From: CAYNLX01 sp964441535
GTDB taxonomy: Bacteria > Bacillota_I > Bacilli_A > RF39 > UBA660
Length of the DNA stretch: 22,057 nt
Direction of reading: 5' to 3'
NCBI GenBank assembly: GCA_964441535.1
Contig: CAYTXQ010000010.1
Coordinates: forward strand, 1-22,057
Shown here: in pieces, positions 1-6,313 of the stretch
Layout of the letters: each line of letters starts with the position of its first letter
Numbering within the stretch: the stretch's first letter is position 1
Notes under the pieces: model-generated
What the model saw: the letters and a program-made list of their open reading frames with translations, nothing else
Databases searched by the model: none
What the model was told of the DNA's origin: nothing
Translations under genes and position numbers: made by a program

Positions 1-650
1 TCTAATATGAAACTTCCTGATGACCATTTATATTTTGTTACTCTATCTGTATTTACTATACACGCTCTATGGACTATTTTAAATCTATCATCAAGTTCTT
101 TTATTATATCTGTAATTGTTTTGTTTATTGTATATTTGTTATTAGTTGTACATACTACTAATTTTCTTTCAGCAGTATCTCTGTAAATATAAGTTATATC
201 TTTTAAGAACAATTGTAAGTCAGCATGTCTAGAATGATATCTGAGCATTTTATTATCATGCTTGTTAGATAATATTACTTTTAAACTATGATCTAATCTC
301 TTGTCAAAATCATGAAATTTCTCTATAAAGTCGAAAACAATATAAACATTTCTATAAACGTTCTCAAACATTTTGTCATGATTAGTCACAAAAACGATAT
401 CGCTATCCCAATCTTTTTCTCTTATTCTTTGAGCTATTTGGATGCCCGAAATTTTAGATTCTAATTCTATATCTAGAATATAAATCTTTCTTTCCGAACA
501 ATCTTTAATAACTTTTTCCAATTCTTTTGAATAATAAGAAAACATTAATATTTCTATGTCTTGTTCGCTATCAAAAGTTAGTTTTCTAATTATGCTTCTT
601 ATTTGTTCTTGGTAATTTTTACCATCTTCTACAACCACAAATCTTATCAC
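1..650 (-). CDS. AgrA/LytTR-family response regulator, C-terminus cut by window edge
   Basis: About 216 residues of a two-component response regulator read leftwards and leave the window before the stop. The N-terminal receiver domain begins RFVVVEDG (acidic pocket near residues 8-9). It carries the probable phospho-acceptor Asp in YILDIEL at about residue 60 and the switch Thr in IVFVTNHD. The second half is a LytTR DNA-binding domain, with the typical YIYRDTAERK strand and the HRACIVNTDRV motif. The family regulates peptide-pheromone (agr/com) circuits, and a histidine kinase or peptide gene is expected further left, outside the window. I chose GTG at 650 with an AGGGAAG-type ribosome site about 10 bases upstream; TTG at 659 is in frame but sits too close to that site. 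The family call is firm; the regulated process is unknown. Confidence 0.88.
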   Translation of the reverse strand, partial: MIRFVVVEDGKNYQEQIRSIIRKLTFDSEQDIEILMFSYYSKELEKVIKDCSERKIYILDIELESKISGIQIAQRIREKDWDSDIVFVTNHDKMFENVYRNVYIVFDFIEKFHDFDKRLDHSLKVILSNKHDNKMLRYHSRHADLQLFLKDITYIYRDTAERKLVVCTTNNKYTINKTITDIIKELDDRFKIVHRACIVNTDRVTKYKWSSGSFIL

Positions 651-688
651 ACATAACAACTCTTCCCTTTTACTTTTGCTATAAGCAA

Positions 689-718
689 ATTATATCAGAA
701 AAAGTCATGTTTTGTCTA
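689..718 (-). promoter_or_regulatory. sigma-A promoter for the AgrA-like regulator
   Basis: On the minus strand a TAGACA -35 (713-718) and a perfect TATAAT -10 (689-694) are separated by 18 bases. The predicted start of transcription is about 30 bases before the GTG start codon. The -35 box overlaps the stop codon of the upstream mreB-like gene, so the regulator can be transcribed independently of the spoIID-spoIIQ cluster. Confidence 0.75.
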
Positions 719-1261
719 TATCTTATTGATAAGGTAAAATTCAGGGTTTTCAAACATTAAAGTATTAGATATTTTATATAACTTTATTTCTCCTAATATT
801 ATATTTTTAAACTTATCACTTAAAATTTCCAGTAATAATATATTAATGAGTTCTTTTGGAATAATAAATGAAGTAATTAGTTTATTATCTCTATATCTCA
901 TTATTTCTAAATGATTTATACAGCAATTAATTATTTGAGTGTTTTCTTCTAAATCAATATCAAATAAAGATGTTATCTCTTTAAAATCTATAGATTTAAA
1001 ACCTACTTTCTCCATAGTTTCAGTTAATACTAATTTATCAATCTGTTCATTATTAATATTAAGAATAAACACTACTTCATTCTTTTTAATTTTATATTTT
1101 TTTATTAAAAATAGCATATAATCTATGAATATTTCATAATCTGTTATTCTTCCATATTTAACAAATTTTTTCTTTGTAAAAAGGTAATTGCTATCTACAA
1201 TCACCTCATCATTTCTTTTTATCTGTATTTCATTGTCTTTTAAATATATAACTATTTCCAT
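716..1261 (-). CDS. Small degenerate actin/MreB-like protein (tentative)
   Basis: This 181-residue protein has no confident family match by eye. Residues 35-53 (KYGRITDYE then an aliphatic helix) resemble the MreB/Mbl segment K-D-G-V-I-A-D-F-D. The following VVFILNINNEQ and LTETMEKVGF resemble the next MreB strand and helix (VVICVPSGIT..., V-E-A-A-x-x-A-G). The first 35 residues lack the DLGT phosphate-binding loop of the actin fold, and the protein is about half the usual 330-340 residues. It directly follows spoIIQ, where B. subtilis has spoIIID then mbl, which supports a relic of mbl/mreB. The start is ATG with GGTGAG upstream. It ends with TAG. An unrelated hypothetical protein remains possible. 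Confidence 0.5.
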   Translation of the reverse strand: MEIVIYLKDNEIQIKRNDEVIVDSNYLFTKKKFVKYGRITDYEIFIDYMLFLIKKYKIKKNEVVFILNINNEQIDKLVLTETMEKVGFKSIDFKEITSLFDIDLEENTQIINCCINHLEIMRYRDNKLITSFIIPKELINILLLEILSDKFKNIILGEIKLYKISNTLMFENPEFYLINKI

Positions 1262-1288
1262 ATTCTCACCAATTTCATTTAAAAAGGC

Positions 1289-1933
1289 TTATTGTAATAA
1301 GTCTTCTATATTCATACTATAAAATTTCTCTGGATCTATGAATGAACCTTTATAGTTTACCTCAAATAACAAGTTATTTTTCTTACTGTCTGTTATTTTA
1401 TTTGTTCCACTTTTACCTATTACATCACCTTGTTTTACTGCATCTCCTACTTTTAGAGTTGTATCTGTAATACTGTAATATATTGTGGATAAATCAGCAT
1501 CGTGCTCTATTACAATGTAAGTTCCTAGAAGTGTATCGTTTTCAATATTTTTCACTGTTCCGTTAAGTACACTTAATACATCAAAAGTTTCATCTGAGTT
1601 ATATAAGACACCTGAATTTTGCATATAAGTATTTTGATAGTATATTAATGATTTCTTTTGAGTTTCTTCATCAGAATCTTTACTATAGAAAGATTTTGCA
1701 ATAGCTACTTTTTCACTATTGTAAGGTTTAATTATTTGAGTATTTTGATTTATCTCTTTTACTGTAGGTACTACATTATCAAGTAATATTCCAGTAACAT
1801 AATACTTATCAACAGATAATGAAAAAATGTTTTTAATTGTATTTCCTATTAGTAATATACTTAATATTATTGCCGATAATGAAATTATATATACTGTTGG
1901 TATTACAAAGCTTCTTAATTTTCTTTTGGTCAC
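1289..1933 (-). CDS. spoIIQ: SpoIIQ-like stage II sporulation protein, degenerate LytM/M23 domain
   Basis: The protein has 214 residues. Residues 9-30 form one membrane segment, followed by an extracytoplasmic region and a LytM/M23 fold from about 100 (NTYMQNSGVLY, FDVLSVLNGTV, KVGDAVKQGDVIGKSGTN, DPEKFY). In the family SpoIIQ is a forespore membrane protein that binds SpoIIIAH across the intermembrane space and is needed for engulfment and the feeding channel. Zinc ligands are absent: the HxGxD site is NSGVL (106-110) and HLHFE has become LLFE preceded by NN (186-191). It should therefore be structural only. The start is GTG with AAGGTGAG a few bases upstream. It lies 42 bp after spoIID, as in B. 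subtilis. Confidence 0.85.
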   Translation of the reverse strand: MTKRKLRSFVIPTVYIISLSAIILSILLIGNTIKNIFSLSVDKYYVTGILLDNVVPTVKEINQNTQIIKPYNSEKVAIAKSFYSKDSDEETQKKSLIYYQNTYMQNSGVLYNSDETFDVLSVLNGTVKNIENDTLLGTYIVIEHDADLSTIYYSITDTTLKVGDAVKQGDVIGKSGTNKITDSKKNNLLFEVNYKGSFIDPEKFYSMNIEDLLQ

Positions 1934-1975
1934 AATCTCACCTTCCTACTATAATTGTGAGCAAAAAAAGATTAA

Positions 1976-2872
1976 TTATACATTTATTTTTTCTATTTCT
2001 ATATCATTGTAATAATATTTTAATATTTGAGAATAATCCATTCCACTATTTGCAAGATAGTTAGCGCCATACTGACTCATTCCTACTCCATGACCGTATC
2101 CCTTTGTTAATATAGTTATATTATCACCTACTGTTATATAGAAATCTGTTGATCTTAATAATAATGATTTTCTTACTTGAACTCCTGTAAATTTTTTATT
2201 ATTTATTTCTATAGTACTTACTCTATTTGAAGAATTTCTTACAATATTAGATATTTTTACAGAATCACAAGTTATTTCTAATTTTTTACAAAATTCTTCT
2301 TTTGATATTGATATTTTATATTCAAAGTTTTTCTGTTTTTCATCCCATAAAGACTCTACTGATTCTAAATAAGGTTCAGTTTCATTAAAGACTGCTTGAG
2401 AATCTTCTGTGTATCCATTAGACATAGCATAGTAGTAGGAACTTATAGGTTTTTTATCATAAGTCATTATTAAACCTTTTGTTTTTGAAACTAAATTAAC
2501 TATTTTATTATAATATTCGTTATAATTGTTACCCCATTTTGTTTTCATCTCTTCAGTAGTTATATATACCTGATCATTGTTATCAAATACATATTCAGGA
2601 TTATTATATAGTTTAAAATAAGCAAAAGTTCTTGAACTAACACTCTGTGCTTTTAAAGCTTCATCATTAAAAAGAGCAGGCATTTCTGCTGCTACTACCC
2701 CTACTACATAAGATTCTATTTCTAATGTATCATCTTTATAGTTAATATATACTTCATTGTATTTCTTATTTTCTATTTCTTCTATCTCTTCTAATTTTAC
2801 TCTCTTATCATTTTTTATAAAAGTAAATGGTGTTAAGATAATAATTATAAGTAATAATATTTTGTTTTCCAT
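1976..2872 (-). CDS. spoIID: SpoIID, stage II sporulation lytic transglycosylase
   Basis: A 298-residue protein with an N-terminal membrane anchor (residues 5-19) and a SpoIID domain. VVGVVAAEMP places the catalytic glutamate at E63, followed by ALKAQSVSSRTFAY. The C-terminal signature GYGHGVGMSQYGA and the closing LKYYYNDIEI helix are intact. SpoIID cleaves denuded glycan strands in the septal and engulfment peptidoglycan, working with SpoIIM and SpoIIP in the mother cell. The ATG start has AAGGAG eight bases upstream. The gene follows the DUF1146 gene by 10 bp and precedes spoIIQ, the order seen in Bacillus next to murAA. Unlike its neighbour spoIIQ its active site looks complete. Confidence 0.95.
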   Translation of the reverse strand: MENKILLLIIIILTPFTFIKNDKRVKLEEIEEIENKKYNEVYINYKDDTLEIESYVVGVVAAEMPALFNDEALKAQSVSSRTFAYFKLYNNPEYVFDNNDQVYITTEEMKTKWGNNYNEYYNKIVNLVSKTKGLIMTYDKKPISSYYYAMSNGYTEDSQAVFNETEPYLESVESLWDEKQKNFEYKISISKEEFCKKLEITCDSVKISNIVRNSSNRVSTIEINNKKFTGVQVRKSLLLRSTDFYITVGDNITILTKGYGHGVGMSQYGANYLANSGMDYSQILKYYYNDIEIEKINV

Positions 2873-2882
2873 AAAATTCTCC

Positions 2883-3080
2883 TTAAAAAATTTTACTACA
2901 CTCCAAAAAATCTACTACAAAATTTGTGAATAAATAACCTAATATAAATCCTGTTAAAATATACAATATTCTAGATTCCCATACTTTATTTGGTTTAAGA
3001 AAATTATCGAACTTGACTGAACTTAAAGCATAGATACTAAGCATTATGTTAAATGTATATAACAAAACTTTATAATACAT
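2883..3080 (-). CDS. DUF1146 (YwzB-like) small membrane protein
   Basis: A 65-residue protein with two membrane segments (about residues 3-20 and 38-58) separated by a short basic loop (KPNKVWESR). The layout ALSSVKFDNFLKP, then an aliphatic helix ending GYLFTNFVVDF, fits DUF1146/YwzB. In B. subtilis ywzB sits just upstream of murAA and spoIID, which agrees with the context here. Its function is unknown. I chose the ATG at 3080 because GGAGA lies six bases upstream; ATGs further up (3098, 3092) lack a ribosome site. It overlaps the end of the rpiB-like gene by 11 bases, suggesting coupled translation. Confidence 0.75.
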   Translation of the reverse strand: MYYKVLLYTFNIMLSIYALSSVKFDNFLKPNKVWESRILYILTGFILGYLFTNFVVDFLECSKIF

Positions 3081-3513
3081 TATATTCTCCATTTTCATAA
3101 TTTATTATCTTATTTATTCTTCTTATATGTCTTTCCTGGTAAGGTTCTTTTACTTCAATAAATGAATTTATCATATCTTTAATTAAATTAATATCTAAAT
3201 CTTCTTTTAATACTATTACATTTACTCCGTTTTCCTGTACGCAGTTTCCTGCTTCAAACACATTACTTACTTTTGTTGCACGAACTCCTTTAACTTTATT
3301 TGCTGCTATACACATTCCATTACCTGATCCACATATTAGTATACCTCTAGAATTGTTTTTAACTACCTCTTCTCCAAGTTTAAAAGCAAAGTCAGGATAA
3401 TCATCCTCAGGATCATATTTCCCACTTAAATCAATTAAATCCGGAAATAATTCCAATATTTTATTTTTTAAATCTGTCCCTCTATGATCAGTGGCAATAA
3501 ATATTTTTTTCAT
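3070..3513 (-). CDS. rpiB: RpiB/LacAB-family sugar-phosphate isomerase, altered active site
   Basis: A 147-residue protein starting at ATG 3513, with AGGAG eight bases upstream; an in-frame upstream extension to 3585 has no family similarity. RpiB interconverts ribose-5-phosphate and ribulose-5-phosphate. Visible motifs are IATDHRG (D8, H9), YPDFA, the catalytic-Cys loop ILICGSGNGMCIAANK and RHIRRI near the C-terminus. The usual ring-opening histidine in REHNDxNV is replaced: the aligned segment is CVQENGVNV, with Glu at the His position and no gap. Activity or substrate may differ from true RpiB; a related sugar isomerase role is possible. rpiB lies in the corresponding Bacillus segment (ywlF). 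An extended -10 promoter precedes it. Confidence 0.8.
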   Translation of the reverse strand: MKKIFIATDHRGTDLKNKILELFPDLIDLSGKYDPEDDYPDFAFKLGEEVVKNNSRGILICGSGNGMCIAANKVKGVRATKVSNVFEAGNCVQENGVNVIVLKEDLDINLIKDMINSFIEVKEPYQERHIRRINKIINYENGEYNVL

Positions 3514-3537
3514 AAAAAATCTCCTATTCTTAAAAAG

Positions 3538-3546
3538 ATTATAGCA
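3538..3546 (-). promoter_or_regulatory. Extended -10 promoter (TGCTATAAT) for rpiB-like operon
   Basis: The minus strand reads TGCTATAAT, an extended -10 element, 24 bases before the rpiB-like ATG. No good -35 is visible. The same nonamer precedes three other transcription units in the window. Confidence 0.5.
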
Positions 3547-3657
3547 TATAATTTTAAAAAATGTAGAATATATAAGGATTTCCATTAACTCTTTATTTTT
3601 CTTCAGTATGTTTATAAATTCATCTAATTGACTTTGAATATCTTTATAATTCGTTTT

Positions 3658-3915
3658 TTAAACATATCCTTTAGTAATAAATTCTTTTAGAGTTTTGATG
3701 GCCCAAATTCTAAATTTAGGAGGTTTAATGGAATTAACTCTATACCCAACAGCAATAATAGCATCTAAACTGTAAAATTTGACTTTTCTTTTTATATTTC
3801 GCCCATTTTCGTTTTGAACTATCTCAAAAAACGAGATAGTTGAATCTATTTGTAATTCTTCTTCATTATATATGTTTATCAAATGGTCCTGTATAATTAT
3901 TTTTGTGCATAGCAT
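3658..3915 (-). pseudogene. rhuM-family virulence protein fragment
   Basis: An open frame of 85 codons whose residues from about 8 match the central part of RhuM-family proteins: HLINIYNEEEL, a short linker, VKFYSLDAIIAVGYRVNS, PPKFRIWAIKTLKEFITKGY. Full-length members are about 300 residues or more. The N-terminal 65-75 residues are missing, and a TAA interrupts immediately after the KGYV strand. The same frame continues after this stop for about 24 codons without clear family similarity. No ribosome site precedes the ATG. RhuM genes are mobile in bacteria and often sit in accessory loci, so this looks like a decayed insertion between the housekeeping genes rpmE and rpiB. Expression of a truncated peptide cannot be excluded. 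Confidence 0.7.
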
Positions 3916-3956
3916 TATACTTTTCTACTAACATCTCAAATCGTCCCCTGAGGCTT

Positions 3957-3965
3957 ATTATAGCA
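3957..3965 (-). promoter_or_regulatory. Possible extended -10 element upstream of the rhuM fragment
   Basis: TGCTATAAT on the minus strand lies just beyond the rpmE terminator and about 40 bases before the rhuM fragment. No clear -35 is present. It may be the residual promoter of the decayed gene. Confidence 0.3.
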
Positions 3966-3966
3966 C

Positions 3967-3992
3967 AAAAAAACTGCTTAAGCAGTTTTTTT
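3967..3992 (-). terminator. rpmE terminator, perfect palindrome containing the stop codon
   Basis: A 26-base perfect palindrome: seven A, CTGC, TTAA, GCAG, seven T. On the minus strand the stem-loop ends in a seven-base T run. The TAA stop of rpmE (3978-3980) lies in the tetraloop and the last codons form the 5' arm. By symmetry it could stop transcription in either direction. Confidence 0.85.
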
Positions 3993-4196
3993 ATCTTCGT
4001 TAAGACCGTATTTACGATTAAATTTTTCAACAGCTCCAGTTTTTTTACTTTGTCCCATTTTACCTGTAAAAAATGGGTGGCATTTACTACAAACTTCAAC
4101 TTTAATATCTTTTTTTATTGATTTTGTTTTAAAAGTTTCTCCACAAGCACATGTTACAGTTGCTTCTTTTACTGTTGGATGTATTCCAGCTTTCAT
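3978..4196 (-). CDS. rpmE: Ribosomal protein L31 (zinc-binding type)
   Basis: A 72-residue L31 starting MKAGIHP, with the CACGETF and CSKCHPF cysteine pairs of the zinc-containing (C+) form, then FTGKMGQSKKTGAVEKFNRKYGL, which matches the conserved C-terminal half. It is a surface protein of the 50S subunit involved in subunit bridging. The ATG at 4196 has GGAGGAG six bases upstream; the upstream ATG at 4214 lies before that ribosome site and was rejected. The gene is monocistronic: a promoter (4252-4279) precedes it and a strong terminator overlaps its stop. rpmE is also found in the prfA/rho part of the corresponding Bacillus segment. Confidence 0.96.
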   Translation of the reverse strand: MKAGIHPTVKEATVTCACGETFKTKSIKKDIKVEVCSKCHPFFTGKMGQSKKTGAVEKFNRKYGLNEDKKTA

Positions 4197-4212
4197 TTTT
4201 TCTCCTCCCGCC

Positions 4213-4231
4213 ATAACTAATTTTTAGTTAT
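4213..4231 (-). other. Hairpin in the rpmE 5' leader
   Basis: Eight-base perfect inverted repeat (ATAACTAA and TTAGTTAT) with a three-base spacer. It lies inside the predicted 5' untranslated region, ending just before the ribosome binding site. It could be a small leader structure for rpmE; no T run follows, so it is not a terminator. Confidence 0.4.
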
Positions 4232-4251
4232 AGTAATTTGTGTTCTTATGT

Positions 4252-4279
4252 ATTATATCATAAAACTTTTGTATATCAA
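4252..4279 (-). promoter_or_regulatory. sigma-A promoter for rpmE
   Basis: Minus strand TTGATA (4274-4279), 16-base spacer, TATAAT (4252-4257). The -35 overlaps the TGA stop of the upstream SGNH-like gene. The predicted 5' leader is about 50 bases. Confidence 0.75.
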
Positions 4280-4941
4280 GTGTTTTTATCAATTAAAATG
4301 CTCACTTGTCTATAAATATATTTATGGGCTTCATTAGTAAATTTACCTGAAGTTAGATAATCATTACTGCTACTGAAAACATTGTTTGTTTTTATATAAT
4401 TAAATTCATATTTCTTTGTAATTTCATTAAAAGAAAAATCTAAATAATTGAATAATGACTGAATATCTCTGGAATAGTATCTATATGGATTATAGATTCC
4501 TATAATAATGACATTGTTATTAGTTAAGGATTTAATTAATCTTAGAAGATTATCAAAGTCAGTAATTATCTCATCATAATATTTATTACTTAATTTATTT
4601 GAATTAGTCCTGTATTGAATTTCATTATTTCCTATTGATATTGTTGTTATTTGAGAACTTGCTATTAATTCCTTAATATTTTTTTTATCCACTTTAATAT
4701 TATTATTTATAGCATTTATTAAATCTGTTATTCTTAAATCTTCTTTGGAATATGTATAACTATCTTTGAAGTTATATTTTTCATTTAAATAGTCTATATA
4801 AGTATTATTAAAAGTACCTTGATAAGTTGTATAGTCTCCTAAAGATAGATAATTTAATCTTTTATTATTACAAAAAAGATTATAAATTATTAATATTGAA
4901 ATAGTAGATAGAATTAATAGAAGTAATAATTTTCTTTTCAT
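4276..4941 (-). CDS. SGNH/GDSL-hydrolase-like extracytoplasmic protein, probably inactive
   Basis: A 221-residue protein with an N-terminal membrane segment (residues 4-22), so anchored or exported. It has SGNH-fold blocks: block I LNYLSLGDYTTYQG (about 29-42), block III TISIGNNEI (about 99-107) and block V FTNEAHKYIYRQV near the C-terminus. In active members block I reads GDS with the nucleophilic Ser and block V reads DxxH. Here the Ser position is Tyr and the Asp is Asn, while the His and the block III Asn remain. This suggests a pseudo-hydrolase, perhaps binding cell-wall glycan or lipid. It follows murA and its terminator by 42 bp and has GGGGGCA directly before ATG. It ends with TGA. 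Confidence 0.7.
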   Translation of the reverse strand: MKRKLLLLLILSTISILIIYNLFCNNKRLNYLSLGDYTTYQGTFNNTYIDYLNEKYNFKDSYTYSKEDLRITDLINAINNNIKVDKKNIKELIASSQITTISIGNNEIQYRTNSNKLSNKYYDEIITDFDNLLRLIKSLTNNNVIIIGIYNPYRYYSRDIQSLFNYLDFSFNEITKKYEFNYIKTNNVFSSSNDYLTSGKFTNEAHKYIYRQVSILIDKNT

Positions 4942-4950
4942 ATTGCCCCC

Positions 4951-4978
4951 TAAATAAAAAGCAGAGTTTATTCTCTAC
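4951..4978 (-). terminator. Terminator after murA
   Basis: Minus strand stem GTAGAG, six-base loop, CTCTGC (one G-T pair), followed by TTTTTATTT. It begins a few bases after the murA stop. The same GTAGAG/CTCTAC stem occurs in the terminator at 21815-21837. The SGNH-like gene lies just beyond it and would depend on read-through or an unseen promoter. Confidence 0.6.
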
Positions 4979-4982
4979 TATT

Positions 4983-6242
4983 TTATTTTATTAATTTTAT
5001 TTTAGCACCTACACTTGAAAGTTTTCCTACTAAATCTTCATAACCTCTTAAAACATGCTCTATTTCATTTATAGTAGTCTTGCCGGAGGCTTTTAATGCA
5101 GCAAGTACCATACAAGCTCCTGCTCTTAAATCTGTTGCCATGACATTCTTTCCTTTTAGTTTTGAAGGCCCTTTTATTATAATTTTATTTCCAGCTTTAT
5201 TTATTTTAATATTAGCTCCCATATTATTTAAATATTTAACATTTTTAAATCTATTTTCATATATTGTTTCTTCTAAATAAGATATTCCATTACATTGGGT
5301 AAGTAATGCTGTTAATGGTTGCTGTAAATCAGTAGCAAATCCTGGATAACCTAATGTTTTAACTTTTACAGGTTCATATTTATCTGATTTTGATACTGTA
5401 ATACTTGATTCTTCTATTTTAAGAGGTACTCCCATTTCTCCTAATTTGGAAGTTAGTGTTTCAATATGCTCTGGAATTATATTATCTATTTTTAGGTTAT
5501 CACCCATTAAAGCACCAGCAATAACATAAGTACCTGCTTCTATTCTATCTGGAATTACTTCTCCAAAACATCCTGATAAGGTATCTACACCTGTTATTTT
5601 TATAGCGCTGGTCCCTGCTCCTTTGATATTAGCTCCCATATTATTTAAAAATATTGCAAGGTTAACTATTTCCGGTTCTCTAGCAGCATTTTCTATTGTA
5701 GTAACACCTTTTGCTCTTACTGCCACTAGCATTGTATTTACTGTAGCTCCTACACTAGGCATATCTAAGTATATATGTGCACCATGCAGTTCAGTGGCAT
5801 CAATTATATATTTAGTGTTTTTTTCTGTTACTGTTGCACCTAAAGCCTTATATCCTTTTAATGTTTGATCTATAGGTCTTGCTCCTATGGAACAACCTCC
5901 TGGAAAATACATTTCAACATGTTTAAATCTGCCTAAAAGAGCAGACATAAAATAATAAGAAGCTCTTAATTTGCTAGACATTTTTTCAGGTATTTCTTTA
6001 TTTATTAAATTTTTAGTATTTACTTTAATAACATCTTTTTCACATGAAATAGTTCCTCCTAAATATTTAACTATATCCATTATTGCTTCTGTATCTGATA
6101 TATTAGGTACATTAAATATTTTAGTATCACCTTCGCTTAAGATTGTGGCAGGTAATAAAGCTAATACTGCATTTTTTGCTCCACTTATGTTTATTTTTCC
6201 TGATAAAGTGTTTCCACCTTCAATTTGAATCTTATTACTCAT
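4983..6242 (-). CDS. murA: UDP-N-acetylglucosamine 1-carboxyvinyltransferase MurA
   Basis: A 419-residue enolpyruvyl transferase, the family's normal length. It transfers enolpyruvate from PEP to UDP-GlcNAc, the first committed step of peptidoglycan synthesis, in the cytoplasm. Visible features are SGAKNA (K23), KLRASYYFMSALLGRF, the active-site loop GGCSIGARPIDQ with C117 (so the fosfomycin-sensitive type), DRIEAGTY, and the C-terminal DLRAGACMVLAALKA and GYEDLVGKL. The ATG has GAGGAAG nine bases upstream and a good sigma-A promoter at 6271-6299. Its position near DUF1146, spoIID and spoIIQ matches murAA of Bacillus. Only one murA copy is in the window. Confidence 0.97.
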   Translation of the reverse strand: MSNKIQIEGGNTLSGKINISGAKNAVLALLPATILSEGDTKIFNVPNISDTEAIMDIVKYLGGTISCEKDVIKVNTKNLINKEIPEKMSSKLRASYYFMSALLGRFKHVEMYFPGGCSIGARPIDQTLKGYKALGATVTEKNTKYIIDATELHGAHIYLDMPSVGATVNTMLVAVRAKGVTTIENAAREPEIVNLAIFLNNMGANIKGAGTSAIKITGVDTLSGCFGEVIPDRIEAGTYVIAGALMGDNLKIDNIIPEHIETLTSKLGEMGVPLKIEESSITVSKSDKYEPVKVKTLGYPGFATDLQQPLTALLTQCNGISYLEETIYENRFKNVKYLNNMGANIKINKAGNKIIIKGPSKLKGKNVMATDLRAGACMVLAALKASGKTTINEIEHVLRGYEDLVGKLSSVGAKIKLIK

Positions 6243-6270
6243 TTAAATCTTCCTCATCATTTATATATTA

Positions 6271-6299
6271 AATATATAATTGTTATAAGATTTTGTCAA
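6271..6299 (-). promoter_or_regulatory. sigma-A promoter for murA
   Basis: Minus strand consensus TTGACA (6294-6299), 17-base spacer, TATATT (6271-6276), ending 28 bases before the murA start codon. It lies between mntP and murA. Confidence 0.8.
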
Positions 6300-6313
6300 T
6301 TAATCTTAATTAA

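Noticed and set aside
1484..1492. A perfect DnaA-box-like TGTGGATAA
   Set aside because: Single copy inside the spoIIQ coding sequence; no cluster and no adjacent dnaA, so most likely chance.
1951..1963. ATTGTGAGC resembling a lac operator half-site
   Set aside because: Only half a site, in the spoIID-spoIIQ gap of a Firmicute, with no regulator or sugar genes nearby.
3866..4099. Alternative minus-strand open frame overlapping rpmE and the rhuM fragment
   Set aside because: It runs out of frame through rpmE and its terminator and has no family similarity.
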